DNA from: Sphingobacteriales bacterium
GTDB lineage: Bacteria; Bacteroidota; Bacteroidia; Chitinophagales; UBA2359
Length of the DNA: 64,000 bases
Assembly (NCBI GenBank): GCA_016718845.1
Contig: JADKCK010000017.1
Coordinates: 1 to 64,000, forward strand
Direction: 5' to 3'
The notes below the pieces were generated by a model, which worked only from the letters and a program-made list of their open reading frames with translations, had not been told where the DNA came from and did not search any database. How positions within the stretch are numbered: the first letter of the stretch is position 1; the number at the start of each line of letters is the position of its first letter. The translations under genes and the position numbers were made by a program. Positions 28,926 through 37,597 of the stretch are shown here, piece by piece.

Positions 28926-30083
28926 TTATGCTGCTTTTGTTGCGTAAAGGGCTGCTTTTATAATTTGGTGCAGCACTACGTTTTGGGTATCTAGGTGGTT
29001 TTGTACATTAATTAGTACATGGCGGTTAATATGTGCTAAGGTATTGGCGCTGGCTTTTTGCAAAACCACATTGTCTACTAACAGTTGTTGTTGTAAAAAC
29101 TGTATGGTATCGGGGTAGGGCAGCCATTGTAGTTGGTTAATAATTTCGGTACAAATAGCGGTTTGGTTGATGTGTTGTTCGTAAAAATCAATAAGTGGCT
29201 GCACAACATTGGGTTCGCCCAACGAGCAGAGTGTTTTTACAAGGGCAATTTGCAGGGTTTGGGTTGGTGTTTGGTTGAGTAAAGTTAATAATTGGGTGGT
29301 AGGTGGTGTTTGGTTAAAGGTGTTAATCATTCTAACGGCAAAAAGTACAACTGTTTCGGAGGGGTGATGTAGCCATTGTTCAAAATTGGGTAGGTCGTTG
29401 TTGGGCACTTGTGCTAAGGCGTTGTGCATAAGGTGTTGTTGCCAGTCGCTCAATATCCACGGTTGGTGTAGTGCATGTATTGCATCGGGCAACGAAATTT
29501 GGACAGCGGAGCAAAAAGCAGCGGTGGCAATATCGGCATCTTTGTGGGTAATAAGTGGGGCTATTTGTGCGTAGCTTTCGGCTATGTCCATTTGTTTTAG
29601 CTCGGTTAGTGCCTCAATAACGGCATATTTCGATTTGCTTTTGAGTTGTTTGTAAGCCGCCGACGGAAAGCCCAAAGCTTTGTAATAGTTGCGCAAACGT
29701 TTTGCTTCGGTGCCTAATATGTTTTTGTGCAACAGTAAAATTTGTTCTTTTAGCACATTTCTGCAAAAGGCATTGGTGGTGTCTTTATCGGTAAGTAATA
29801 GCGAGTAAGATTCGGGTGTTTTTTTTTGTTCGTAACCATCTTCATCATCATCTTGCAATACCCACTCGGCAAAAAATAGTGCATAACGTTGGCGCAAATC
29901 GTTTAAGCGTTTTTCGCGCTTTGCTTTTATTGTTCCTAATATTAAGCTATACAGGATAATAGAGATAGCTCCTATTGCAAAAAAAGTAATGATTAGGTAT
30001 AGGTAATAAAAAACCGTTTCGCTACCATACGACGATACCAAATTGTGTTTGTCTTGCAAAGAAACGGTTTGTAATAGCAACAT
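28926..30083 (-). CDS. membrane-anchored HEAT-repeat protein
   Basis: 385 residues. One transmembrane helix (about 27-50) and a basic juxtamembrane segment precede a helical repeat domain of HEAT type from about residue 130 to the end (units such as AVIEALTELKQMDIAESYAQIAPLI and LQIALVKTLCSLGEPNVVQPLIDFY). Proteins of this type often lie between a GT2 gene and a YaiO-like barrel in Bacteroidota and may link synthase and exporter. It is 77 bp downstream of the barrel gene. Confidence 0.78.
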   Translation of the reverse strand: MLLLQTVSLQDKHNLVSSYGSETVFYYLYLIITFFAIGAISIILYSLILGTIKAKREKRLNDLRQRYALFFAEWVLQDDDEDGYEQKKTPESYSLLLTDKDTTNAFCRNVLKEQILLLHKNILGTEAKRLRNYYKALGFPSAAYKQLKSKSKYAVIEALTELKQMDIAESYAQIAPLITHKDADIATAAFCSAVQISLPDAIHALHQPWILSDWQQHLMHNALAQVPNNDLPNFEQWLHHPSETVVLFAVRMINTFNQTPPTTQLLTLLNQTPTQTLQIALVKTLCSLGEPNVVQPLIDFYEQHINQTAICTEIINQLQWLPYPDTIQFLQQQLLVDNVVLQKASANTLAHINRHVLINVQNHLDTQNVVLHQIIKAALYATKAA

Positions 30084-30159
30084 AATGGGTATTGGAAGAT
30101 ATTTTTAGGCTACTTTAAGTTTGCCTACTGCTGCAATATTTGCAGACTTGGATAGTTGG

Positions 30160-30966
30160 TTAAAACGAAACAGCCATGCGTATGTTTATGCCTACTCGTT
30201 GTTGTGTGTTTTGGTTGGCATATTTGGTGCGGTCGTAAAAAGCCGATGTGCTTAGGTTGTATCGTTTGGCAAAATGTTTGCTTAAGCCAGCTTGTACACT
30301 TAGGTTTATGTCGTTGGCGGTATCAAAGGCAAATTGTCCGCTGTTGTCAAGTCGGGTGGCGTTACCAGCCGATAATCCAGTAAAAACATAGCTTTTTTCG
30401 TCTTTGGCATAATAACGCCACTGCAAATTGTGTGCCTGTTGATTTTGCGTGGGTGTTTTTACCAACCACAACTTATACATTATCAACGAGCGCCCTAGGT
30501 ATTTATTAGCGCCTAAAATTAGTGCATACACGTTTTGCTTATCGCCCGATTGATAAAACCTAGCGCCCAACTCTGCCTCAAAGCCGCCTTTTAATGCTTG
30601 TATAAGGGTAAAACCTGTTGCTATTTTGGGGTAAGCATTGCTACCCGAATAACCAAAAACAAGGTGTGCATAGGCTTTTTTCCACAATTTAGGATAACAT
30701 TCGGCTTGTAATTGTATGCCTTTGTTGCCAAAGCGCTCCATATAATTAAGGTGTCCTATGCACACGCCAATGCCCGTTTTACGGCTATACTCGGCTCCAA
30801 ACTCTTTACTTATTTGGTTGTCAATACCCAAATGTATAATATTTGCACCTATGGCAAGGGTGTTTTTAAATTCTTTTGGGGTAGACGATGTTTGTAGCGT
30901 ATCTGTTTGGGCAGATATGTTTATAGAGATTAAAATGCTTGCCAAAAATAGTAAATAGTAATGCAT
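30160..30966 (-). CDS. YaiO-family outer membrane beta-barrel protein
   Basis: 268 residues, start ATG at 30966 giving MHYYLLFLASILISINISAQ, a signal peptide. Alternating amphipathic strands run to the end, which is Phe (INIRMAVSF), typical of barrels inserted by the Bam machinery. Segments such as GIQLQAECYPKLWKKAYAHL and GFEAELGARFY match the YaiO family, proposed to export or anchor exopolysaccharide. The longer upstream frame is only the repeat region. Confidence 0.78.
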   Translation of the reverse strand: MHYYLLFLASILISINISAQTDTLQTSSTPKEFKNTLAIGANIIHLGIDNQISKEFGAEYSRKTGIGVCIGHLNYMERFGNKGIQLQAECYPKLWKKAYAHLVFGYSGSNAYPKIATGFTLIQALKGGFEAELGARFYQSGDKQNVYALILGANKYLGRSLIMYKLWLVKTPTQNQQAHNLQWRYYAKDEKSYVFTGLSAGNATRLDNSGQFAFDTANDINLSVQAGLSKHFAKRYNLSTSAFYDRTKYANQNTQQRVGINIRMAVSF

Positions 30967-30971
30967 GTGGT

Positions 30972-31106
30972 GAATGAGTGAGTGGTGAGTGGTGATGTGG
31001 TGAAGTGGTGATGTGGTGAAGTGGTGATGTGGCGAAGTGGTGATGTGGCGAAGTGGTGATGTGGTGAAGTGGTGATGTGGCGAAGTGGCGAAATAGTGAA
31101 GTGGTG
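30972..31106. repeat. 16-bp tandem repeat between glmS and yaiO
   Basis: About six copies of GTGGTGATGTGGTGAA / GTGGTGATGTGGCGAA lie within the 253-bp gap. Confidence 0.75.
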
Positions 31107-31145
31107 ATGGTCGTTGAGCGTAGCCGAAATGGAGCGATGTAGTAT

Positions 31146-31214
31146 TTACGGTCAATTACAAATTTATAATTTACAATTTATAATTTACAATTTATAATTT
31201 ATAATTTATAATTG
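31146..31214. repeat. AT-rich short repeat
   Basis: AATTTATAATTTACAATTTATAA-type units directly downstream of the glmS stop codon; there is no clear terminator, so transcription may continue into the barrel gene. Confidence 0.6.
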
Positions 31215-31219
31215 ACAGT

Positions 31220-33058
31220 TTATTCAACTGTTACTGATTTGGCTAAATTACGTGGTTGGTCGACATTGCAACGTAGGGCAACAGCTGTATGGTACGACAA
31301 CAATTGGAGCGGGATAACGCTAACAATAGGGCTAAATGGCTCGGCAATGGCGGGTACAACAATTACATAATCGGCAATTTGGGTTATTTGGGTATCGTGT
31401 TCATCAACAATAGCAATAATTATGCCTTTTCTGGCTTTTATTTCGTGCATGTTAGACGCGATTTTTTCTTTTTGCGATTCGTTGGTTGCCAATACCACTA
31501 AAGGCATGTTTTCGTCTATCAAGGCAATAGGTCCATGTTTCATTTCGGCGGCGGGATAGCCCTCGGCATGTATGTACGAAATTTCTTTGAGTTTTAAAGC
31601 TCCTTCTAATGCCACCGGAAAATTATAACCGCGTCCAAGATACAAAGCATTTTTGTGGTTTTTTAATAGGTAGGCAATTTTTTGGGTTTGAGCATTGCAG
31701 ATAAGTGTTTTTGCTAAAATTTGCGGTAGTTTTTCTAGTTCCTTGCTTAGTTCTGTATATTGTTGGGTGGGTATTTTACCGCCCATATAACCCAAATGAA
31801 TGGCTAAAAGACTAAGCAGCGTAACCTGTCCGGTAAAGGCTTTGGTAGATGCTACGCCAATTTCGGGACCTACATGCAGGTACGATACGGCATCGGTTAG
31901 GCGGGCAATGCTCGAGCCTACGGCATTAACCAAGCTATACGTAAAAATGCCTTGTTCTTTTACCAACTCAATGGCAGCCAAGGTGTCGGCGGTTTCGCCC
32001 GATTGCGAAATGGCAATAACAATATCGTCGGGAAACAAAACAGGGTTGCGGTATCTAAACTCCGAGGCATACTCTACATCAACGGTAATGCGGGCTAAGT
32101 TTTCGAACAAATATTTGGCAACCAAACCTGCATGCCACGATGTGCCACAAGCCGTGATAATAATACGACGAGCTTTTAAAAATTTATCCATGTGTGGCAA
32201 TAACTCATCAAACAAAATGCGGTACTGTGGGTCTAATCGGGCGTTTATCATGCTGCGCAAAACGCTGGGTTGTTCGTAAATTTCTTTGAGCATATAGGTG
32301 TCAAACTTACCTTTGCCAAACATTTCGGGGCTAAGATCAACACGCTGAATATTTAATGCCACCGATTTATTATCGAGGGTAGTGATTTTTAGCCCATTTA
32401 TCAAATCAATAAGGGCAATTTCTTCATCGTCCAGATAAATAATGTCGTTGGTATATTCAACAATAGGCATAGCATCAGAGGCAACAATAAACTCGCCATT
32501 TTTGCAAATACCAATTGCCAAAGGGCTCGATTTGCGGGCGGCAATAAGGCGTGTTTTGTCGTCTTTGTCCATAATTACTATGGCATACGAGCCACGCACC
32601 TGTTGCAATGCCAAGCGTACAGCCTCGTCGAGTGGCACAAGCTGCTCGGTTTGTATATCTTCTATCAGATGGGCTAGTACTTCGGTGTCGGTTTGACTAC
32701 TGAAGTGGTAGCCCTTATTTTGTAATGCTGTTTTTAGGGTGGCGTAATTTTCGATGATGCCGTTATGCACCAACGACAACCTACCACTATGCGACACATG
32801 CGGATGTGCGTTTTGGTTGTCGGGTTGTCCATGAGTTGCCCAGCGGGTATGTCCAATACCTACTGTTCCGTCGGTTTTTTTGTTGGCGGTAAAATTCAAC
32901 AAATCTTGTACTTTGCCTTTTTGTTTGTACAAGTTAAGCGTTCCGTTTAGGGTAGCAACGCCTGTGCTGTCGTACCCACGATATTCGAGTAGTTGTAAGC
33001 CTTTGATAAGAACAGGGAAAGCTTCGTTTTGTCCGATGTATGCTACAATTCCGCACAT
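31220..33058 (-). CDS. glmS: glutamine-fructose-6-phosphate aminotransferase
   Basis: 612 residues from the ATG at 33058 (MCGIVAYIG; Cys2 is the nucleophile). It makes glucosamine-6-phosphate from fructose-6-phosphate and glutamine, the first step toward UDP-GlcNAc. Glutaminase motifs are HTRWATHG and NGIIENY; the isomerase domain has CGTSWHAG, SQSGETADT and the EVASTKAFT-like VASTKAFTGQV. The C-terminal DQPRNLAKSVTVE is the conserved tail. It sits 63 bp after the response regulator gene and likely shares its promoter. Peptidoglycan and lipid A need the same product, so the placement does not prove a dedicated role. Confidence 0.95.
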   Translation of the reverse strand: MCGIVAYIGQNEAFPVLIKGLQLLEYRGYDSTGVATLNGTLNLYKQKGKVQDLLNFTANKKTDGTVGIGHTRWATHGQPDNQNAHPHVSHSGRLSLVHNGIIENYATLKTALQNKGYHFSSQTDTEVLAHLIEDIQTEQLVPLDEAVRLALQQVRGSYAIVIMDKDDKTRLIAARKSSPLAIGICKNGEFIVASDAMPIVEYTNDIIYLDDEEIALIDLINGLKITTLDNKSVALNIQRVDLSPEMFGKGKFDTYMLKEIYEQPSVLRSMINARLDPQYRILFDELLPHMDKFLKARRIIITACGTSWHAGLVAKYLFENLARITVDVEYASEFRYRNPVLFPDDIVIAISQSGETADTLAAIELVKEQGIFTYSLVNAVGSSIARLTDAVSYLHVGPEIGVASTKAFTGQVTLLSLLAIHLGYMGGKIPTQQYTELSKELEKLPQILAKTLICNAQTQKIAYLLKNHKNALYLGRGYNFPVALEGALKLKEISYIHAEGYPAAEMKHGPIALIDENMPLVVLATNESQKEKIASNMHEIKARKGIIIAIVDEHDTQITQIADYVIVVPAIAEPFSPIVSVIPLQLLSYHTAVALRCNVDQPRNLAKSVTVE

Positions 33059-33121
33059 AGTATGTAAATTTTGATTGTTAAAGATAAAATTGTGGAGAGA
33101 CAATTAATTTGATGAAGATAG

Positions 33122-33514
33122 TTATTTGATAACCTGTAAGAATGATTTTGCAGAAGCATATCCAACCAGTCTTTCGGTACGTGCCACTACTTCGTTTAGT
33201 TTAAAAGGTTTGATGATATAATCATCGGCGCCTAACTTAAAGGCATCAACAATTACGCCTTCGAAACCTATGGTAGATAAGATGATGATAGGTGTGTGTT
33301 GTTGTTCGTTGCTACGAACATGCGACATTAGCTCCATGCCCGAAACGTAAGGCATCAAAATGTCGGTGATGATTAAATCAGGGTGTATTGTGTCGTATTG
33401 TTCGATGGCTTGGCGTCCGTCCGAAACGGCAAATACGTCGTAGCCTGCTTTTTGCAATTTTAATTTAATGGTTTGCAACACCATTGGTTGGTCGTCGGCT
33501 ATTAGTATTTTCAT
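33122..33514 (-). CDS. single-domain response regulator
   Basis: 130 residues, start at 33514 (MKILIADDQ). It is a stand-alone receiver domain: acidic pocket ADD, phosphoacceptor Asp51 in IITDILMP, Thr/Ser position LST and Lys in IIKPF. There is no output domain, so it must signal by protein contact. It is first gene of the glmS-yaiO-HEAT-GT2 run, under a bipartite promoter shared with the MBOAT and SGNH genes. Confidence 0.88.
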   Translation of the reverse strand: MKILIADDQPMVLQTIKLKLQKAGYDVFAVSDGRQAIEQYDTIHPDLIITDILMPYVSGMELMSHVRSNEQQHTPIIILSTIGFEGVIVDAFKLGADDYIIKPFKLNEVVARTERLVGYASAKSFLQVIK

Positions 33515-33533
33515 GTTGTTTGTTTTTGATGAT

Positions 33534-33578
33534 GCAAAGATACGCCCAACAACAGCCAAGGGTGGGTAATTTTCGATG
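33534..33578 (-). promoter_or_regulatory. bipartite promoter module, response-regulator operon
   Basis: On the minus strand, CATCGAAAATTACC (33565-33578), 22 bases, then TATCTTTG (33535-33542) and GCATCATCAAA downstream. Same layout as at 33732, 35330, 35496 and 35661. Confidence 0.7.
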
Positions 33579-33731
33579 ATTGGTTGTTTTTGAGGTTTTT
33601 TGTGCAAAATTTGGGGTATTTACATTTGGGTGACTAAAAAAGCACATTTTTATGCTTGATTAGATGCCTTTATCTGCCCATTTACTGCTTAACCACGTTT
33701 TTTTACCAAAACACACCATATACTTGCCAAA

Positions 33732-33786
33732 CAACGAAAAACACACCATTAAGCCCACTAAGGGCGGTAATTTTGCATCATCAAAA
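33732..33786 (+). promoter_or_regulatory. bipartite promoter module, MBOAT gene
   Basis: CAACGAAAAACACA (33732-33745), 22 bases, TAATTTTG (33768-33775), then GCATCATCAAAA. Divergent from the response-regulator promoter. Confidence 0.65.
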
Positions 33787-33824
33787 CAACAAAAACACTT
33801 GTTTAACGCTAAAATTAACATCTC

Positions 33825-35255
33825 ATGACATTTACATCATACACCTTCGGTATTTTCTTTGCTATAGTAATGGCGGTTTATTGGTTACTTCATCGTCGTA
33901 CAGCATGGCAAAACCTTATTTTGTTAATAGCCTCGTATGTTTTTTATGGCTACTGGGATTTGCGTTTTATGGGCATATTGCTTGCCATTTCGGGTATTGG
34001 CTTTTTGGGTGGCAAACAAATCGAACTTACGCAAAACCCCAAACACAAAAAAGCATACCTAATTGTTTGCCTAACTTTAATTGGCGGTACTTTGGCAGTA
34101 CTTAAATACTACAACTTTTTTATCAACTCGGTTGCCGACACTGCCCATTTGTTTGGCATCACTACACAACTAAGCGCTTTAAAATGGATTATACCCATAG
34201 GCATTAGCTACTATGTTTTTATGTCGGTTGGTTATTGTGTAGATGTGTATCGAAAACAAACAGCAGCCTGCCAAAACATAGTTACTTACTTTGCCTACAT
34301 CAGTTTTTTCCCGCACATACTTTCGGGTCCTATTGCACAATCGAGCAAGCTACTACCACAGTTTTACCAAAAACGCAGCCTAAACCGCAGCGACGTAGAA
34401 GAAGGCATTGGATTGTTTTTGTGGGGCTTGTTTAAAAAGTTGGCAATTGCCGATATGTTGGCTATCAATGTAAGTTACATCTTTTCGCACTATACCGACC
34501 TAAAAGGCAGCGTGTTGGTATTGGGTTTGGCAATGTACAGTTTTCAGGTATACGCCGATTTTTCGGGATACTCGGACATGGCATCGGGTGTGGCGCGATT
34601 GTTAGGTTTTAGGGTGGGGCGAAATTTCAACCTTCCTTACTTCTCGCGCGATATTGGCGAGTTTTGGCGACGTTGGCACATATCCTTATCTACCTGGATG
34701 CGCAACTATTTGTACATTCCGTTGGGTGGCAGAGGTAGCAGCAAAGCACAGTATATCCGCAATATATTGTTTGTGTTTGGGTTTAGCGGTTTGTGGCACG
34801 GTGCAAGCTGGAACTTTGTAGTGTGGGGTTTGCTCAATGGTTTGTTTTTTGTACCCTACATTTTAACCAACAAGCTAAAACGATACGATAAGGGCGTGGC
34901 ATATCATCGGTTTTTACCTACCTTAACCGAAGCTGCGGGCATGTTATTTACTTTTTCGTTGGTAAGTATGTCGCGTGTGTTTTTTAGGTCGCCCGATTTT
35001 GGTACTTCGATAGGTTATTTACAACACTTGTTTTCGGGCAGCCTTTTTAGTATCCCCGATTTTGGCACCTCGTGTTTTTATTGGATTGCTCTGTTAGTTG
35101 GCATAGAGTGGCTACAACGCGAAAAAAGCTATACCCTTAACCTTAACAATTACCATTATGGTTTGCGCTATGCTGCTTATCTGTCAATTATTGGCTTATT
35201 GCTTTTTATGGTAGATACATCGCACCAAAGCCAATTTGTGTACTTTAAGTTTTAA
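33825..35255 (+). CDS. MBOAT-family O-acyltransferase (AlgI-like)
   Basis: 476 residues with about ten transmembrane helices. The MBOAT signatures SGYSDMASGVARLLGF, FWRRWHISLSTWMRNYLYIPLGG and the catalytic-His motif GLWHGASWNF are present. AlgI-like proteins pass acetyl groups across the inner membrane to O-acetylate exported polysaccharide (alginate, cellulose, peptidoglycan). The SGNH gene follows after a 500-bp gap with three promoters. I infer that the GT2 polymer is the substrate. Confidence 0.92.
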   Translation: MTFTSYTFGIFFAIVMAVYWLLHRRTAWQNLILLIASYVFYGYWDLRFMGILLAISGIGFLGGKQIELTQNPKHKKAYLIVCLTLIGGTLAVLKYYNFFINSVADTAHLFGITTQLSALKWIIPIGISYYVFMSVGYCVDVYRKQTAACQNIVTYFAYISFFPHILSGPIAQSSKLLPQFYQKRSLNRSDVEEGIGLFLWGLFKKLAIADMLAINVSYIFSHYTDLKGSVLVLGLAMYSFQVYADFSGYSDMASGVARLLGFRVGRNFNLPYFSRDIGEFWRRWHISLSTWMRNYLYIPLGGRGSSKAQYIRNILFVFGFSGLWHGASWNFVVWGLLNGLFFVPYILTNKLKRYDKGVAYHRFLPTLTEAAGMLFTFSLVSMSRVFFRSPDFGTSIGYLQHLFSGSLFSIPDFGTSCFYWIALLVGIEWLQREKSYTLNLNNYHYGLRYAAYLSIIGLLLFMVDTSHQSQFVYFKF

Positions 35256-35329
35256 AACATGCCCAAAGCAATAACCCCAAAAGCTACCAAACAGTGCTTT
35301 TTACCAAATAACGGCTAATACCAACCAAA

Positions 35330-35373
35330 CATTGAAAGTTGCCAAAGTGCCTTTATAATAGGTGGTATCTTTG
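35330..35373 (+). promoter_or_regulatory. bipartite promoter module, copy 1
   Basis: CATTGAAAGTTGCC (35330-35343), 22 bases, TATCTTTG (35366-35373). Confidence 0.65.
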
Positions 35374-35495
35374 CATCATCAAACAACAACAAAACGGCAG
35401 TTATTTTGCAAAAAATGCAACAAAAAAAATCTAACTACTGTATAACAACTAACCAAACACGGTTTTTTACCAAATAACGGCTAATACCACCCAAA

Positions 35496-35539
35496 CATCG
35501 AAAGTTGCCAAAATGCCTTTGTAATTGGCGGTATCTTTG
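35496..35539 (+). promoter_or_regulatory. bipartite promoter module, copy 2
   Basis: CATCGAAAGTTGCC (35496-35509), 22 bases, TATCTTTG (35532-35539). Confidence 0.65.
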
Positions 35540-35660
35540 CATCATCAAACAACAACAAAACGGCAGTTATTTTGCAAAAAATGCAACAAAATAAAGCAAC
35601 TGCTGCATAATAACTAACCAAACACGGTTTTTTACCAAATAACGGCTAATACCACCCAAA

Positions 35661-35704
35661 CATCGAAAGTTGCCCAAGTGCCTTTGTAATTGGCGGTATC
35701 TTTG
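35661..35704 (+). promoter_or_regulatory. bipartite promoter module, copy 3
   Basis: CATCGAAAGTTGCC (35661-35674), 22 bases, TATCTTTG (35697-35704). It is closest to the SGNH start, about 50 bases upstream. Confidence 0.7.
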
Positions 35705-35753
35705 CATCATCAAAAAACAAAAATACTAACACAAAAACAAAAATACTAATACC

Positions 35754-36716
35754 ATGAAAGATTTATCAATTATCACTGTTTTTTTCGTTGCTGCTTTTTT
35801 TAGTAGCTGTAAAAACGAAACCCTCGATGTTGCAAGCTCTGCCGAAGCACCGCTTAACAAACAATACAGCCAAATACCCCGCGAAGAAGTATATGCAGAT
35901 GCAACACTGCTAACCGAAATGCAAAATCGTTACAAAACACAAATGAGTACCCTAAAAACCGAAATAGAAAAAACAGGGGCAAAGATGGTAGTTACTTACC
36001 TTACACCCGAAGTAGGTAACAGCTTAACCACCGCACAGCGACAAGGCAAACCCTTTATCGAGGGTGTTTGCAAAGAGTTAAACCTTGATTACTACGACCT
36101 TACGAAACGTATTAAAGACATGGACGCCAAAGTAATTACCCAAATGCCCAAAGATGGACACTGGTCGAAAGCAGGAGCAAAAGAAGTGGCAGCCGACCTT
36201 GCCGAAGTAGTGAAAAAATACGACGGACACCAATCAACAGCCACCTACACCGACAAACCCGCCTTGATGGGCGCCTTAGAACCCAACAAAGACGAGGTAT
36301 TAGACGGAGGCAAAGACTTACCCTACCGACTACAAACTAACGCACAAGGCTTACGAATGAACTACAACCTAGACAGCGAAAAGAAAAAACAACGCATTTT
36401 GTTAATGGGCGACTCGGTGTTCTTCTTCCCATTTTTAGACAACAACGACATGGGCAGTAAAGTGTTGCAGGATATGTATCCGAACAAAGAAATTTTAAAT
36501 ACCGCTTATTGGGGATACTCAATAGACGATTATGTGAGCCTATTTACCGAACGTTGCAAATATGCACAACCCGATGTAGTAATTGTACAAACAAGCGGAA
36601 CCGACATCTCGGACATGTTTTTTAGCAACCGTAATCACCTATCGCGCAAAGGTGCAACCCAAGAACCTAACGACCTAGAAAAAGCTTTTTATACTAAAAC
36701 CTACGAGCAAAAGTAA
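35754..36716 (+). CDS. SGNH-type lipoprotein, partner of MBOAT
   Basis: 320 residues with lipobox FSSC (Cys19). It seems to hold two SGNH-like parts. Residues 75-155 resemble the end of one domain, with a D-x-H-x-S block (DGHWS, 134-138) but no preceding GDS. Residues 213-310 begin a second domain with RILLMGDSV (Ser221) and a late NRNHLSRKGA block. Such hydrolase-fold proteins (AlgX/AlgJ/PatB-like) accept acyl groups from MBOAT proteins and pass them to polysaccharide outside the inner membrane. The substrate and the fate of the first half are inferred. Confidence 0.7.
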   Translation: MKDLSIITVFFVAAFFSSCKNETLDVASSAEAPLNKQYSQIPREEVYADATLLTEMQNRYKTQMSTLKTEIEKTGAKMVVTYLTPEVGNSLTTAQRQGKPFIEGVCKELNLDYYDLTKRIKDMDAKVITQMPKDGHWSKAGAKEVAADLAEVVKKYDGHQSTATYTDKPALMGALEPNKDEVLDGGKDLPYRLQTNAQGLRMNYNLDSEKKKQRILLMGDSVFFFPFLDNNDMGSKVLQDMYPNKEILNTAYWGYSIDDYVSLFTERCKYAQPDVVIVQTSGTDISDMFFSNRNHLSRKGATQEPNDLEKAFYTKTYEQK

Positions 36717-36792
36717 ACAAACCAATTAACTAACCTCATAAATTAGTGCTTATGATCAAATAGCTTTCTTTTTCTCATTGGCAGTAACATTT

Positions 36793-36846
36793 AAGCCCCG
36801 AAACTTGTATCACAGATGCGAATCGGATATGGTTTCGGGGTATTTT
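36793..36846 (+). terminator. terminator after the SGNH gene
   Basis: Stem CCCCGAAAC...GTTTCGGGG followed by TATTTT. Confidence 0.6.
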
Positions 36847-36907
36847 CAAACCAAAATTTACTACAACAAAAGTTTTTACAAATTACTTAACACACAAACC
36901 ATTACTG

Positions 36908-37533
36908 ATGAAAAAAAAATTACAAAAAGAACTTTATCTGCTTATTTGCCTTAGCGCGTTGTTGATAACGCCTACAGCTTATGCCGATAACGGTGGTGCT
37001 AACGACTGCTCGACCACAACCAACATTAACCCATTGACTAGTTTTGATGCTGCCTGTTGCGATATAAAAACACATTTAACCCGCAACGATTACTATTTTG
37101 CTCAAACAGCTATTGTGGAAGATAACGACCAATTTGCCATAGAACATGAGATGATTGTTGATGGCGAGGACGAAAATTACTTAAGTGTTCTTCGTTTTTC
37201 TGCAAACCAAGTCAAACCATCGATTTGAGGGGTTACAATGCCCTATCTTTTCAAACAAAAGGTATTAGCGATACCATTGTTATTATGCTCATCAAATCAT
37301 CTATCCAAAACCTTGAGCAGCAACCTACCGCAACTATTGTTATTGATAAAAATACACAGCAATATACCGTTCCGTTTGCAGCACTTATTTCTAAACAATA
37401 TCCTAACTGGCAAGCCACCGATATTGCCGCCATTACCCTAACCGTAAAAAGCAAACCTAATGCAGTTGTTTGGCTATCAACAACCATAGATGGTTTAAAA
37501 TTTACAAAAACAACACCAAGAGCAGTAAACTAA
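36908..37533 (+). CDS. short exported protein, paralogous to the next gene's C-terminal region, one frameshift
   Basis: Signal peptide MKKKLQKELYLLICLSALLITPTAYA. The frame breaks near 37200; adding one T in CGTTTTCTGC restores RF-x-CKPSQTIDLRGYNALSFQTKG. The joined product has about 208 residues. The segment LSVLRF...NALSFQTKG...DTIVIMLIKSSIQNLEQQPTATI...YTVPFAAL is closely related to residues encoded at 39890-40200 in the following gene, but this protein stops before any T9SS domain. It looks like a partial tandem duplication. Confidence 0.6.
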
Positions 37534-37597
37534 AAAGATAGCTTACGTTTAGTTGTTTTTGTATCAAATTTAACAAAACACCTAAAATTTATTGGCT

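Larger units (their letters stand above)
35298..35730 (+). repeat. triplicated 166/165-bp promoter-bearing repeat
   Basis: Three tandem copies beginning at about 35305, 35471 and 35636. Each contains CCAAATAACGGCTAATACC, the CAT[CT]GAAAGTTGCC box, 22 bases, TATCTTTGCATCATCAAA and (copies 1-2) CAACAACAAAACGGCAG. The third is cut short by the start of the SGNH mRNA. Confidence 0.85.
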
